In this document: positions 17,167 through 25,484 of the stretch, in pieces
Layout: every line of letters begins with the position of its first letter
Position numbering within the stretch: the stretch's first letter is position 1
Source of the DNA: Chryseobacterium sp. Leaf405
GTDB taxonomy: Bacteria; Bacteroidota; Bacteroidia; Flavobacteriales; Weeksellaceae
Assembly: GCF_001425355.1 (NCBI RefSeq)
Contig: NZ_LMQN01000012.1
Location: 351,510-415,509, forward strand
Direction of reading: 5' to 3'
DNA: 64,000 nt
Notes under the pieces: model-generated
Told to the model about the DNA's origin: nothing
The model's input: only the letters and a program-made list of their open reading frames with translations
The model's database searches: none
Program-made: the position numbers and the translations under genes

Positions 17167-18726
17167 TTAATTAGAGTATCCTTCCAGTTCTTCTTTGTTA
17201 GAATTATAAATTTTATATTCAAGATACTTGAAAGAATCTCTTGGAATGATGGTTACCCATTTTTTATACTTCATAAACCATTTCATCTGGATGCTTTTAA
17301 TACCTTTCGTAAGGTAAGCTTCCACGAATGGATGTACATGGAGGTAAAGTTTTCCTTTCTCCTTCTGTATGGTATTTCTGATGGTTTCCTCCATTCTTTC
17401 CACAATAACAATAGGAGCTATGATTTCTCCGTCTTTGTTCGGATTTTCTTCTTTTGTTTCGATCTGTTTTTCCGGGCGGTTTCTTTGTCTGGTAATTTGT
17501 ATTAAACCAAATTTGCTCGGAGGAAGGATCTTATGGCGCGCTTTATCACGACTCATTTCTTCCTTCAGGTGTTCGTACAGATCTCTTCTGTGTTCGGGGT
17601 TTGGCATATCGATAAAATCGATCACAATAATTCCACCCATATCACGGAGACGCAATTGTCTTGCAATCTCGGTAGCTGCCATTTTGTTCACATTCAGTGC
17701 GTGTTCTTTATTGGCAGCGTTTCCGGTTGTGATATTATTTCCGGAGTTTACATCTACTACGTGAAGTGCCTCGGTGTGTTCTATCACCAGATAAGCACCT
17801 TTGGAGCTTGGAATGTTTACGTGTTTTCCAAAACTCTGTTTGAGCTGTTTTTCAACATTATAATATTCCAGAAGAGGAATATGAGAATTGTAAAAATGGA
17901 CAATATTTTTTCTTTCCGGAGCGATTACATCCAGATAGATTTTCATTTCTTCAACCATTTGTTCGTCGTCGCAGGTAATGCTCACGAAATCCTGATTGAA
18001 ATTGTCTCTTAAAATAGCTGAAGCTTTATCATCTTCGCTTAAAACTCTTGACGGAACTTTATTTTTCTGTATATTTTTAAAAGTAGTTTCCCATTTCTGA
18101 ATCAGTTGATTCATGTCATTGTGTAGGTCTGCTACTTTTTTACCCTCGGCTACGGTTCTGATAATCACTCCGAATCCTTCAGGTTTAATACTTTCGATGA
18201 GTGTTCTCAATCGTTCTTTTTCCTCAGAACTGCTGATCTTTTTGGAAATCGAAACTTTATTGTCGAAAGGTATCAGTACCAAAAAACGCCCTGTAAGAGA
18301 AACCTGAGTAGAAATTCTCGGTCCTTTTGTAGAGATCGGCTCTTTGGTAATTTGTAATAAAACAAGATCATCTTTTGCGATTACCTTGTCTACGGTTCCG
18401 TTTTTATCTATTTCGGGCTGTATCTCGAAATTTTTTAAGCTTGAAGAGCTCTGTTTTTTGGAAATAGTATCTTTTAGAAACTTTCTGTAAGTAAGATATT
18501 GTGGCCCAAGATCCTGATAATGCAGGAAAGCATCCTTATCATATCCGATATTTACGAATGCGGCATTCAGGTTGGGTGCCAGTTTTTTTACTTTTCCAAC
18601 GAACAAATCTCCAACTATAAAATCGCTTTTGTCCTCTTGCTCATGAAGTTCACATAGTCTTCCGTCTTCCAGCAGTGCAATCTTTGTAAGATCATCTTCA
18701 TGCGAAACGATTAGTTCTTTCTTCAT
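17167..18726 (-). CDS. rng: Ribonuclease G/E family endoribonuclease
   Basis: This 519-residue protein has the RNase E/G catalytic arrangement: an N-terminal S1-like domain (FVGKVKKLAPNLNAAFVNIG, DAFLHYQDLG), then an RNase H-like and DNase I-like core with the two metal-binding aspartates in HVVDVNSGN and IVIDFIDM. It lacks the long C-terminal scaffold of E. coli RNase E, so RNase G is the better name. It processes rRNA ends and degrades RNA in the cytoplasm. It has its own terminator, and the HU and bS22-like genes upstream have theirs, so it is a single-gene unit. Confidence 0.93.
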   Translation of the reverse strand: MKKELIVSHEDDLTKIALLEDGRLCELHEQEDKSDFIVGDLFVGKVKKLAPNLNAAFVNIGYDKDAFLHYQDLGPQYLTYRKFLKDTISKKQSSSSLKNFEIQPEIDKNGTVDKVIAKDDLVLLQITKEPISTKGPRISTQVSLTGRFLVLIPFDNKVSISKKISSSEEKERLRTLIESIKPEGFGVIIRTVAEGKKVADLHNDMNQLIQKWETTFKNIQKNKVPSRVLSEDDKASAILRDNFNQDFVSITCDDEQMVEEMKIYLDVIAPERKNIVHFYNSHIPLLEYYNVEKQLKQSFGKHVNIPSSKGAYLVIEHTEALHVVDVNSGNNITTGNAANKEHALNVNKMAATEIARQLRLRDMGGIIVIDFIDMPNPEHRRDLYEHLKEEMSRDKARHKILPPSKFGLIQITRQRNRPEKQIETKEENPNKDGEIIAPIVIVERMEETIRNTIQKEKGKLYLHVHPFVEAYLTKGIKSIQMKWFMKYKKWVTIIPRDSFKYLEYKIYNSNKEELEGYSN

Positions 18727-18887
18727 TTTGTTGTAAGATAAAAATTGTTAAGATCATAGAAATAAACATGGTTTTCATTATGTAATTAATTCATTAAAAT
18801 AGAAATTATAATTGAAAAAATCATATAATTCTTTAAAATAATATATTATTGTTTATTTCTCCTGAATCTTAATGGTTGTAAAACAAA

Positions 18888-18930
18888 ATATAGTCGGTGA
18901 AGTTTTAAAATTTAAAATCACCAACTATAT
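18888..18930 (-). terminator. Rho-independent terminator after the HU and bS22-like genes
   Basis: The minus-strand RNA forms a 13-pair stem (ATATAGTTGGTGA with TCACCGACTATAT, one U-G wobble) around an A/T loop, followed by TTTTGTTTT. It lies 30 bases past the bS22-like stop. The stretch from here to the rng start (18727-18887) holds no other feature that I can see. Confidence 0.75.
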
Positions 18931-18960
18931 TTTTATATTATAAATCTCGAGAAAAAGAGA

Positions 18961-19050
18961 TTATTTTTTCTTGTGTCTGTTCGCTCTTCTTCTTTTCTTT
19001 CTCTTGTGTGTTGCAACCTTGTGTCTTTTTCTTTTCTTTCCGCTTGGCAT
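18961..19050 (-). CDS. 29-residue AURKAIP1/COX24-type small ribosomal protein (bS22-like)
   Basis: A 90-base gene reads ATG at 19050 to TAA at 18961. The 29-residue product begins MPSGKKRKRHKVATHKRKKR and ends RANRHKKK, so over half the residues are Lys, Arg or His. This is the tiny basic protein conserved across flavobacteria and annotated with the AURKAIP1/COX24 domain, whose relatives bind the small ribosomal subunit. It follows HU by 42 bases on the same strand and shares its terminator, so HU and this gene are cotranscribed. Confidence 0.88.
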   Translation of the reverse strand: MPSGKKRKRHKVATHKRKKRRRANRHKKK

Positions 19051-19092
19051 AATTATAATTTTTTAGTAACTAGTTAATATTCAGTTAATGTT

Positions 19093-19383
19093 TTATTTTA
19101 CTGTAACTTTCGTTTTTACTTTCTCAACAAAAGATTTTGATGGTTTGAAAGCAGGAATGTTATGAGCAGGGATTTCAATTGCAGTGTTCTTAGAGATGTT
19201 TCTTCCCGTTTTAGCTGCTCTTGTTTTAATGATGAAAGATCCAAATCCTCTTAGATAAACGTTATCTCCATTATACATAGAAGTCCTGATTTCCTGCATA
19301 AAAGCCTCTACAACTTTCTGTGTTTCATTCTTTTCGGTTCCCAACTTATTTGAGATGGTGTTTACCAATTCTGCCTTTGTCAT
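19093..19383 (-). CDS. HU family DNA-binding protein
   Basis: This 96-residue histone-like protein has MTKAELVNTISNKLG at the N-terminus, the core DNVYLRGFGSFIIKTRAAKTG, and the DNA-intercalating arm NISKNTAIEIPAHNIPAFKP with its conserved Pro. HU dimers bend and compact DNA. The bS22-like gene follows in the same transcript. Confidence 0.95.
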   Translation of the reverse strand: MTKAELVNTISNKLGTEKNETQKVVEAFMQEIRTSMYNGDNVYLRGFGSFIIKTRAAKTGRNISKNTAIEIPAHNIPAFKPSKSFVEKVKTKVTVK

Positions 19384-19413
19384 TTCCTTATTTAATTTTA
19401 AATTTTAGGTGTG

Positions 19414-19446
19414 CAAATTTAGTTAAAAAAATTGAATATTAGCAAA
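19414..19446 (-). promoter_or_regulatory. HU promoter
   Basis: On the minus strand TTTG (19446-19443) and TAAATTTG (19421-19414) are 21 bases apart, close to the Bacteroidota consensus, 30 bases before the HU start codon. Confidence 0.5.
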
Positions 19447-19523
19447 TTAGTGATAAAATATTTTTTTGATAAATAGTTGAGAATTTAATGTTTAGTCTGT
19501 GTGAATGTTTTTTTAACTCACCA

Positions 19524-20195
19524 TTACATACTCGAATTGTAATATCCGTTCTCTACACAGAAGCGGATGAGGTGGAGTTTTGTCTTCAGTCCCAGCTTTT
19601 CTGTAAGGCGGTTGATGTATGTGTCAATCGTTCTGGTGCTGAGATTCAGTTTCTCGCCGATTTCCTTATTGCTAAAGCCTTCGTAGCAGAATTTCATGAG
19701 CTGTATTTCCGTAGAAGAAAGTTCTTCCTGGCTCTTTTTTTGCCTGTCCATATATTCCTGTACGGCTAATGGTTGCTGCTCCCATTCTTTAGAATATTTT
19801 TCGTAATCAAAGCTGTCTGAGGTTATTTTTCCTTTAATAATATCTTTAATGACAGAGCTTTTTTTCTCACAATAAAGAATATTCGGGATTTTAGAAAGAA
19901 TTTCAGCCATATCTTCCTGATAGGTTCCGGAATAGGTGATGATCGGCGTGTCTATATTGCTTTTTCTTATATATTTTATAGCTTCCATTCCGCTTAATAC
20001 GGGCATGAAAAGCTCTACAATAAACACATCTTCCTGCCTCCTGTAATTCCTGCTGATAAGCTCATGACCGTTGTTGCAGTCATTAAGAAGCATATAAAAC
20101 GGATTTTCCATAAGCGTCTTGATCATTATTTTTTTAAAATAAAAATCGCTGTCTGCTATAGAAAAACGCACAGTGTTAGTTAATAATTTACTCAA
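19524..20195 (-). CDS. LuxR-type response regulator with an atypical receiver domain
   Basis: This 223-residue protein has an N-terminal receiver domain (about 1-125) and a C-terminal LuxR/FixJ helix-turn-helix (STEIQLMKFCYEGFSNKEIG, then LNLSTRTIDTYINRLTEKLG). The strand that normally carries the phosphorylated Asp reads IVELFMPVLSGMEAI, with Glu at that position. The acidic pocket is reduced to ADSD, while the conserved Lys is kept in YCEKK. It may therefore be permanently active or controlled without phosphorylation. It diverges from the T6SS membrane operon with 178 bases between starts. A role in T6SS control is inferred from position only. Confidence 0.85.
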   Translation of the reverse strand: MSKLLTNTVRFSIADSDFYFKKIMIKTLMENPFYMLLNDCNNGHELISRNYRRQEDVFIVELFMPVLSGMEAIKYIRKSNIDTPIITYSGTYQEDMAEILSKIPNILYCEKKSSVIKDIIKGKITSDSFDYEKYSKEWEQQPLAVQEYMDRQKKSQEELSSTEIQLMKFCYEGFSNKEIGEKLNLSTRTIDTYINRLTEKLGLKTKLHLIRFCVENGYYNSSM

Positions 20196-20373
20196 TTTAA
20201 TATCGATTTGGTGATTGATACTTAAAATTCCGGTGTCTAAATTAGCAAAATCTTACGAGAGTGAAAATTAATCTTAATTTAATTAAGACAATAGTTTTTT
20301 TTCATTAGAAAACATAAATTTTGTGCATAAATTATTTTTTTATAATTTCACAGACCAAACAAATTACAATCTT

Positions 20374-20910
20374 ATGTCTTCAAACAGGGAGAAAAAATTA
20401 AATAAGTCAGACGTCAGGCTGGGCATTTGGAAATTTGTTCTGTCTTTTGTCGCATTATCAGGTGTTTCTTTCATCTGTGTGTTCTTCTTTTTTAAGAGTT
20501 ACGATCTTCAGAGAGAAGGAATCAAAAAACAGGCAGACGATTACCGCGAGCTTCTTACCCGCAGCGATCTGCTCAAAACACATGTCGACAGTATTCTTTA
20601 TCGAATGGATCAGCTTGACATCAACAAAGTTGCCAACGACAATTTTCTCAGAAACTACATTATGGATAATGTACGTGATGCCAAAAACATCATGGGAAAA
20701 GACAGTGCGGATAATTTCAAACATTATTCGATACTGATGAAGCAAATCGAGCCTATGTTAGCTTTAAAAAACCAGATTATCGATGTTTCTTACAAAGAAC
20801 AGGTTGCTTTGCGTGATCTGAGCGAATGTAAGGGTAAAATAGGAATTGTAAATAAAGAATTGCGTACAGATCCTACAAGGAACTTTACTGGTGGCAGACG
20901 CAGAAGATAA
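20374..20910 (+). CDS. tssO: T6SS subtype iii membrane protein TssO
   Basis: The ATG at 20374 (MSSNREKKLNKSDVRLG) is preferred to an in-frame start 17 codons upstream. The 178-residue product has a short cytoplasmic N-terminus, one membrane helix (WKFVLSFVALSGVSFICVFF), and a helical periplasmic part rich in Asp and Lys, ending in GGRRRR. This layout and its place before tssR fit TssO, one of the Bacteroidota-specific components (TssN-TssR) that replace TssJLM as the envelope complex. It starts a four-gene operon. The separation from the TssP-class neighbour is by analogy. Confidence 0.72.
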   Translation: MSSNREKKLNKSDVRLGIWKFVLSFVALSGVSFICVFFFFKSYDLQREGIKKQADDYRELLTRSDLLKTHVDSILYRMDQLDINKVANDNFLRNYIMDNVRDAKNIMGKDSADNFKHYSILMKQIEPMLALKNQIIDVSYKEQVALRDLSECKGKIGIVNKELRTDPTRNFTGGRRRR

Positions 20911-20921
20911 AAACAGAAACT

Positions 20922-21452
20922 ATGCAGGGACAAATTACACTATCGAAAAAAGAAAGGCATTATCAGTTTTTATATTTGATTTTAATGCTTTTCGTAGCAC
21001 TTCTTTTTTTAGGAATTATCTTTTTAAAAGGTTTTGAATCTCCATTTTCGGATGAAGACATCATTTCTGTTCGTAATCTTGACGAAAAAGCGAAATTCGA
21101 TCAGCAGCAGAAATATTCTTATAAAACATTAGACAGTACATTTTCTATGATCAATAAGCTGACAGCCGAAGCGCCGCAGCCTTTTGTGGAAAATAATATC
21201 ATGTACGGAATTAATGATATTGCCAATTATTTCAATAACGGAAACGGTACGATTATGGATATCAGGAAAGATGCTTATCCACAGATTGCAAAATTCTACA
21301 AAATGTACTTTGACGACAAAAAAGTGATCTCCAGTAAAACCGAGAATATAAAAAGTTTCGAAAAACAGTTCGATGAATGCTCCATTGGCTTCAAAGAAAA
21401 GACAAACCAGCTTTTCCAGCGGGAGACGGCTTTAAAATCAAGGACGCAGTAA
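20922..21452 (+). CDS. Second small T6SS subtype iii membrane protein (TssO/TssP class)
   Basis: This 176-residue protein has a basic N-terminus (KKERHYQF), one membrane helix (LYLILMLFVALLFLGIIFL) and a helical periplasmic domain. Its topology is the same as that of the gene before it, although the sequences differ. It starts 11 bases after tssO. It is probably a partner or paralogue of TssO in the same trans-envelope complex. Whether it should be called TssO or TssP cannot be settled by eye. Confidence 0.6.
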   Translation: MQGQITLSKKERHYQFLYLILMLFVALLFLGIIFLKGFESPFSDEDIISVRNLDEKAKFDQQQKYSYKTLDSTFSMINKLTAEAPQPFVENNIMYGINDIANYFNNGNGTIMDIRKDAYPQIAKFYKMYFDDKKVISSKTENIKSFEKQFDECSIGFKEKTNQLFQRETALKSRTQ

Positions 21453-21511
21453 TAATGATATTCAACTAAGGAAGAATCACACATAAAACACACATCACAC
21501 ACTTATTAACT

Positions 21512-22420
21512 ATGAATTACTTTCAGAAAAACAAAAAAAACATTATTATCGGTGTTATTGCGACCCTGCTCATAGCAGCACTGGTTGCATTATGGCTGCA
21601 GAAGAAGGTGATACACTCTGCCGATGATATTGTCGGAGTTGTCTATCCATCCTCTGTCGCTGTAGGAGATACGGTTGTTTTTGAAGACAAAACGCAGTTT
21701 GCAAAAACAAAAAGATGGAATTTCGGAGACGGTACAATTTCCGATAAAAGCAACGGAATTCACTTTTACAACAAACCAGGATATTACTCGGTAACTTTGA
21801 TTATTGATAATAAATATTCTAAATCTTTTCCGGTAATGGTTTCCGCAAGAAGCCTTCCGAAGCCAAAAGATACAATGAAAGTAAAAGCCAGAATCGAGGC
21901 AAACAGCCAGGCAATGCAGTTTGAAAACGTACAGTTCCGTGCAGTTTCAGATGCCACACAATTTACCTGGAAATTCGGCGAGACAGGAAATATCGATTCT
22001 AAAGATAAAATGACATTTTATTCCTACAAAAAACCGGGAGATTATATCGTAACGCTTTACACAAACGACAGTGAAGAACCTATTTTACATCAAATTAAAA
22101 TTCTTCCTTATTACGATGCATTGCAGGAAGAAGTAAGTGTAGAAGATTCTTATGCTAAAATTGACAATGATTTTAAATATCATTTACAGCAAATCGCCAA
22201 CGGAAGCAGTTTCAATTCACATTACAATTATTTGTTGAAAACGTATTTGTGTAACAACGAAAATACAGTCGTAAAAGTAAGCGACAGCAAAGTAAATAAT
22301 TTTTACATGTACTGCGCAGGACTTCAGTTTGATAAAAATACCATCATTCAGACCGTAAAAGTAAATTTTGACGATACCCAAAACTGCGTGACCAAAGTTG
22401 ATATAAACCAAAGTAAATAA
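21512..22420 (+). CDS. PKD-domain membrane protein of the T6SS envelope complex
   Basis: This 302-residue protein has one membrane helix near the N-terminus (IIIGVIATLLIAALVALWL) and two PKD-like beta-sandwich domains. The first, at about 45-110, shows RWNFGDGTISD and YNKPGYYSVTLI. The second, at about 135-200, shows FTWKFGETGN and YKKPGDYIVTLY. A Cys-containing C-terminal domain of about 90 residues follows. The PKD domains should be periplasmic. It sits between the two small membrane proteins and tssR, where TssP or TssQ is expected. The specific name is uncertain. Confidence 0.65.
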   Translation: MNYFQKNKKNIIIGVIATLLIAALVALWLQKKVIHSADDIVGVVYPSSVAVGDTVVFEDKTQFAKTKRWNFGDGTISDKSNGIHFYNKPGYYSVTLIIDNKYSKSFPVMVSARSLPKPKDTMKVKARIEANSQAMQFENVQFRAVSDATQFTWKFGETGNIDSKDKMTFYSYKKPGDYIVTLYTNDSEEPILHQIKILPYYDALQEEVSVEDSYAKIDNDFKYHLQQIANGSSFNSHYNYLLKTYLCNNENTVVKVSDSKVNNFYMYCAGLQFDKNTIIQTVKVNFDDTQNCVTKVDINQSK

Positions 22421-22468
22421 TCTCTCGTTCAGAATTTTTGAGCGCACCCAATCATTAAATAAAATAGG

Positions 22469-24868
22469 ATGAAAAATAAATTTCCTCTAGCAGCATATTA
22501 CGTAGGAGTTTCGGTTTTACTGGTGAGTTGCCAGGTAAAATTGCCGTCGAAAAGAACTCCGGAACCTTCTCAATACGGACAGGTTGATAATTCAACGGTC
22601 GTGAATGGTTTTCCCAAGAAATCGGTTCCGTGGATTGCTATTTCAGACCGATCCAGAAATACGGCTTATTTAGATAAAAATGATGAAAAATCATATAAAG
22701 AAGTTAAATTTTTAGAGCCTTTAATGGTGTTGAAAAACAGAGACGGAATGGTAAAAGTAGCGGAATATATTCCAGATGCTTTAATGAAAAAAGTTTCTTC
22801 CAAACAAATCAAAACTTATGGTTGGATTCCTGAATCTGATCTTCTTCTTTGGAATAATTCGCTGAAAAACGAAAAAACAGGTTTCCCTGTAAGAGTGGCA
22901 GTTGTACCAAGCAACAGCGAAGTAATTAGAAGTTCGGAAAGATATTATAAAAATGATTCGATTATGGTGTTTAATTCGCCAAGTCTTATCGAACAGGCCA
23001 ATGTTAAAATTCCAAACGGACAAATCGTTTACGTTTACAAACAGGCAGAAAATAACAAAAGATTTTTGGTCGGGAAAAAACCTACAGTTGATATGGACAG
23101 TATTAGTACCGGTTTGTACGGTTGGGTAAGTTCCAATGTGATTTCGGCTTGGGGAGAACGTTCCGCTGTGAAAATGAAAAATACAACAGGTGTAAAAGAA
23201 ACCACTTTGGGAGTTCATGAAGGCTATCCTGGTGGAAACGAAACGGAAAACAGAACAGCGATTCTTATGACTGATGTTGATAAAAGAACGCCGCTTGAAA
23301 ATATTTTTCCGGTAAACTTAGCGTTAAACGAAGCTCCGACTCCGGATTCAAAAACGAAATATTTTACAAATGTTTTAGATTACAGTAATAATTTTGTTTA
23401 TAATGTTTTAGGGGAGCAGATTAATTTCGAGCGTTACAGAGAAATTACCGAAAGAAATAAAAAAATTAATATCGTTTTTACATTGGATATCAGTGCGCCG
23501 AATGCACCGTATGCTCCAATTGTAAAATCTTTGCTTCAGGATTTACAGCTTAGATTCGAAAAGCCTTCTTATTTCAATCAGGTGAAATACGGAGTGGTTT
23601 TATATAAAAATAATTCTTGTGGAGACAACGTTGCTGTTTCTAACTTAAGCACAGATTATAGTAAAATAACAACATTCATCGAACAGAAAACAAATGAAAT
23701 GAATTGCCCTAGCAACATCGGTTATCAGCCAGTAAACGAAGGTTTGATAGCTGCCGGAAATCTTTTGTCTAATGTTCCTGATGAAACAAATATTGTTGTA
23801 ACGGTAGGAACTTCTGCCAACCAAAGCGGGAATATGTACGGAGTAATCAATTCTCTGACGCAGGCTCAGGCAAGAATGATTATGTTCCAGACCAGTGCAA
23901 GATCAGCAGATACTTATAATGATTTTGTATTAATGGCTGAAAATGTGGTAACCAATACTGCTAAAAATATTGCTGAACTGAAGAAACAGAAAATTATCAA
24001 CCAGAATGATGTTTTAACGAAAAATAATTTCAGTCTGATTGAAGGTGATGCAGGTTTTTTCTCTTTAGATTATCCTAAACAAAGTATGTCTCAGGGGTTC
24101 GTTATCTTCCCTAAAAAAGGAGATATTGCGACTCCGGGTTATCTTAAAAAATCTGTCGACAGTTTAATTGCGCAGGTTACTTTAGATAATGAAACGTTAG
24201 ATAAATCATTGAACGATTATTTCCATTCATCAGTTGGAGCGGGAAAAACAAATGTTGATTTTAAATATAAATATTTGTATCCGGGATTGACAAATCCTGT
24301 TCCGGCAGGAATTGCAGCTCAGTTGATCAACTACGGGAATCCGTTTTTGGTGAAAGGTTATATTCCAAAAGAACTGAAAGATTACAAACCGGGACTTGAA
24401 AAAGGTATTTTGATTTCTGAAAGTGAATATGATAATTTAAAATTATTTTATACTGAAGTTTATAAAAATACGGGAGCAGAAAGAGCTGATTTCAGTCAGT
24501 CAAGAGCAGTTAAAGAATATGTGAGATTGCTGAAAAAATACAATCCGACGATACAATTCATGGATAAAGGTGAACTTTACAAACAGCCAATGTCTTACGC
24601 AGTAGGAATCAGTACAGGTTTTGATAATTCTGAAGAAGAATTAATGTCAAAATATATGCTGAGAGGATGGAAAAAATCAAAGATTGTTACAAATGAAACG
24701 GTAAAATCATACTTCAAGCATTACAAACTTCTTACAGAAAGAATGTTGTCTCATAGAAATGATCCTGCGGTGAAAATTCAGCAGAACGGTCAGACTTTTT
24801 ACTGGCTGAATGAGTACTTCATGCCAACTATGTTACCCGTTGATGAACCGGAATATACTAAACATTAA
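22469..24868 (+). CDS. tssR: T6SS subtype iii component TssR (lipoprotein)
   Basis: This 799-residue protein begins with a lipoprotein signal (VSVLLVSCQVKLP, Cys at residue 21). The length, the lipobox and the position at the end of the envelope operon match TssR, a large component found only in the Bacteroidota T6SS. The N-terminal half has SH3-like or beta segments (GWIPESDLLLWNN, GLYGWVSSNVISAW). The middle, about residues 330-500, resembles a von Willebrand A domain: INIVFTLDISAPNAPY in place of DxSxS, then VVTVGTSANQSG. The metal site there looks degenerate. A terminator follows at 24886. Confidence 0.8.
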   Translation: MKNKFPLAAYYVGVSVLLVSCQVKLPSKRTPEPSQYGQVDNSTVVNGFPKKSVPWIAISDRSRNTAYLDKNDEKSYKEVKFLEPLMVLKNRDGMVKVAEYIPDALMKKVSSKQIKTYGWIPESDLLLWNNSLKNEKTGFPVRVAVVPSNSEVIRSSERYYKNDSIMVFNSPSLIEQANVKIPNGQIVYVYKQAENNKRFLVGKKPTVDMDSISTGLYGWVSSNVISAWGERSAVKMKNTTGVKETTLGVHEGYPGGNETENRTAILMTDVDKRTPLENIFPVNLALNEAPTPDSKTKYFTNVLDYSNNFVYNVLGEQINFERYREITERNKKINIVFTLDISAPNAPYAPIVKSLLQDLQLRFEKPSYFNQVKYGVVLYKNNSCGDNVAVSNLSTDYSKITTFIEQKTNEMNCPSNIGYQPVNEGLIAAGNLLSNVPDETNIVVTVGTSANQSGNMYGVINSLTQAQARMIMFQTSARSADTYNDFVLMAENVVTNTAKNIAELKKQKIINQNDVLTKNNFSLIEGDAGFFSLDYPKQSMSQGFVIFPKKGDIATPGYLKKSVDSLIAQVTLDNETLDKSLNDYFHSSVGAGKTNVDFKYKYLYPGLTNPVPAGIAAQLINYGNPFLVKGYIPKELKDYKPGLEKGILISESEYDNLKLFYTEVYKNTGAERADFSQSRAVKEYVRLLKKYNPTIQFMDKGELYKQPMSYAVGISTGFDNSEEELMSKYMLRGWKKSKIVTNETVKSYFKHYKLLTERMLSHRNDPAVKIQQNGQTFYWLNEYFMPTMLPVDEPEYTKH

Positions 24869-24885
24869 TAACTTATAATACAGAA

Positions 24886-24912
24886 AAGCAGAAATTTATT
24901 TCTGCTTCTTTC
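24886..24912 (+). terminator. Terminator of the TssO-TssR operon
   Basis: A 9-base perfect stem (AAGCAGAAA with TTTCTGCTT, loop TTTA) is followed by a T-rich tract (CTTTCATTTTTT), 17 bases past the tssR stop codon. Confidence 0.65.
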
Positions 24913-24932
24913 ATTTTTTAAAGTAAATTTTT

Positions 24933-24957
24933 TATCTTTGGTATTACCCAAATCACA
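24933..24957 (+). promoter_or_regulatory. Promoter and leader of the PAAR-like/effector module
   Basis: TATCTTTG at 24933-24940 is a perfect -7 box and identical to that of hcp2. CCAAATCACA follows at 24948-24957, six bases before the start codon; the same 10-mer is in the leaders of hcp2, VgrG1 and the RHS gene. No -33 TTTG is present. Confidence 0.5.
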
Positions 24958-24962
24958 TTATT

Positions 24963-25466
24963 ATGTCACAGCAATCATCACCTCATGACGGCAAATACTT
25001 TGTTGTACAGAAAGGTAAAGCCGAGTGCAATCAAGGTAATCAGTTTCCGCAATATAAAGTAACCTCACATCAGAAGCATTTTTGGAATGATTCTGATGGA
25101 AATTCAGACTTTCTTGGTGTTACCGAAGATGATCTTCAATTTACTCCTCCGGGACCAAGTTTCGGGCAATGTAAACTGAAGCCGACTTCGGGAGGATATT
25201 TGCCATGTTCTTATGCTCCAGCCGGAAAATGGCAGAAAACGTATGATAAAGTAACTATCATGGGAAAAAAGATTGTAACCGAACTTTCTGAACTGCAATG
25301 CGTGATTGGTGGGAAAATTACCGTTAAAGATCATGGGCAGCGTGGCGAAATGAGCAAGAAAAATGTAAAAAATGCCGACAACAATACCATACAGCATATC
25401 AATCCGTTGGTGAAAATGCAGGACTTCAAAGAGACAGTTCTGGAAAGTGAAATAGATGCTTATTAA
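24963..25466 (+). CDS. DUF4280 PAAR-like T6SS tip protein
   Basis: This 167-residue protein shows the DUF4280 pattern. The N-terminal KYFVVQKGKAECNQGNQFP is followed by His residues (TSHQKHFWND), then CKLKPTSGGYLPCSYAPAGKW with two cysteines, and KVTIMGKKIVTELSELQCVIGG near the end. DUF4280 proteins replace PAAR as the sharpened tip on VgrG and load effectors. It is 18 bases upstream of a peptidoglycan hydrolase, its probable cargo. The Cys and His residues could form the metal site of the tip. Confidence 0.82.
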   Translation: MSQQSSPHDGKYFVVQKGKAECNQGNQFPQYKVTSHQKHFWNDSDGNSDFLGVTEDDLQFTPPGPSFGQCKLKPTSGGYLPCSYAPAGKWQKTYDKVTIMGKKIVTELSELQCVIGGKITVKDHGQRGEMSKKNVKNADNNTIQHINPLVKMQDFKETVLESEIDAY

Positions 25467-25484
25467 TTCTTAAACACTTTTGCT

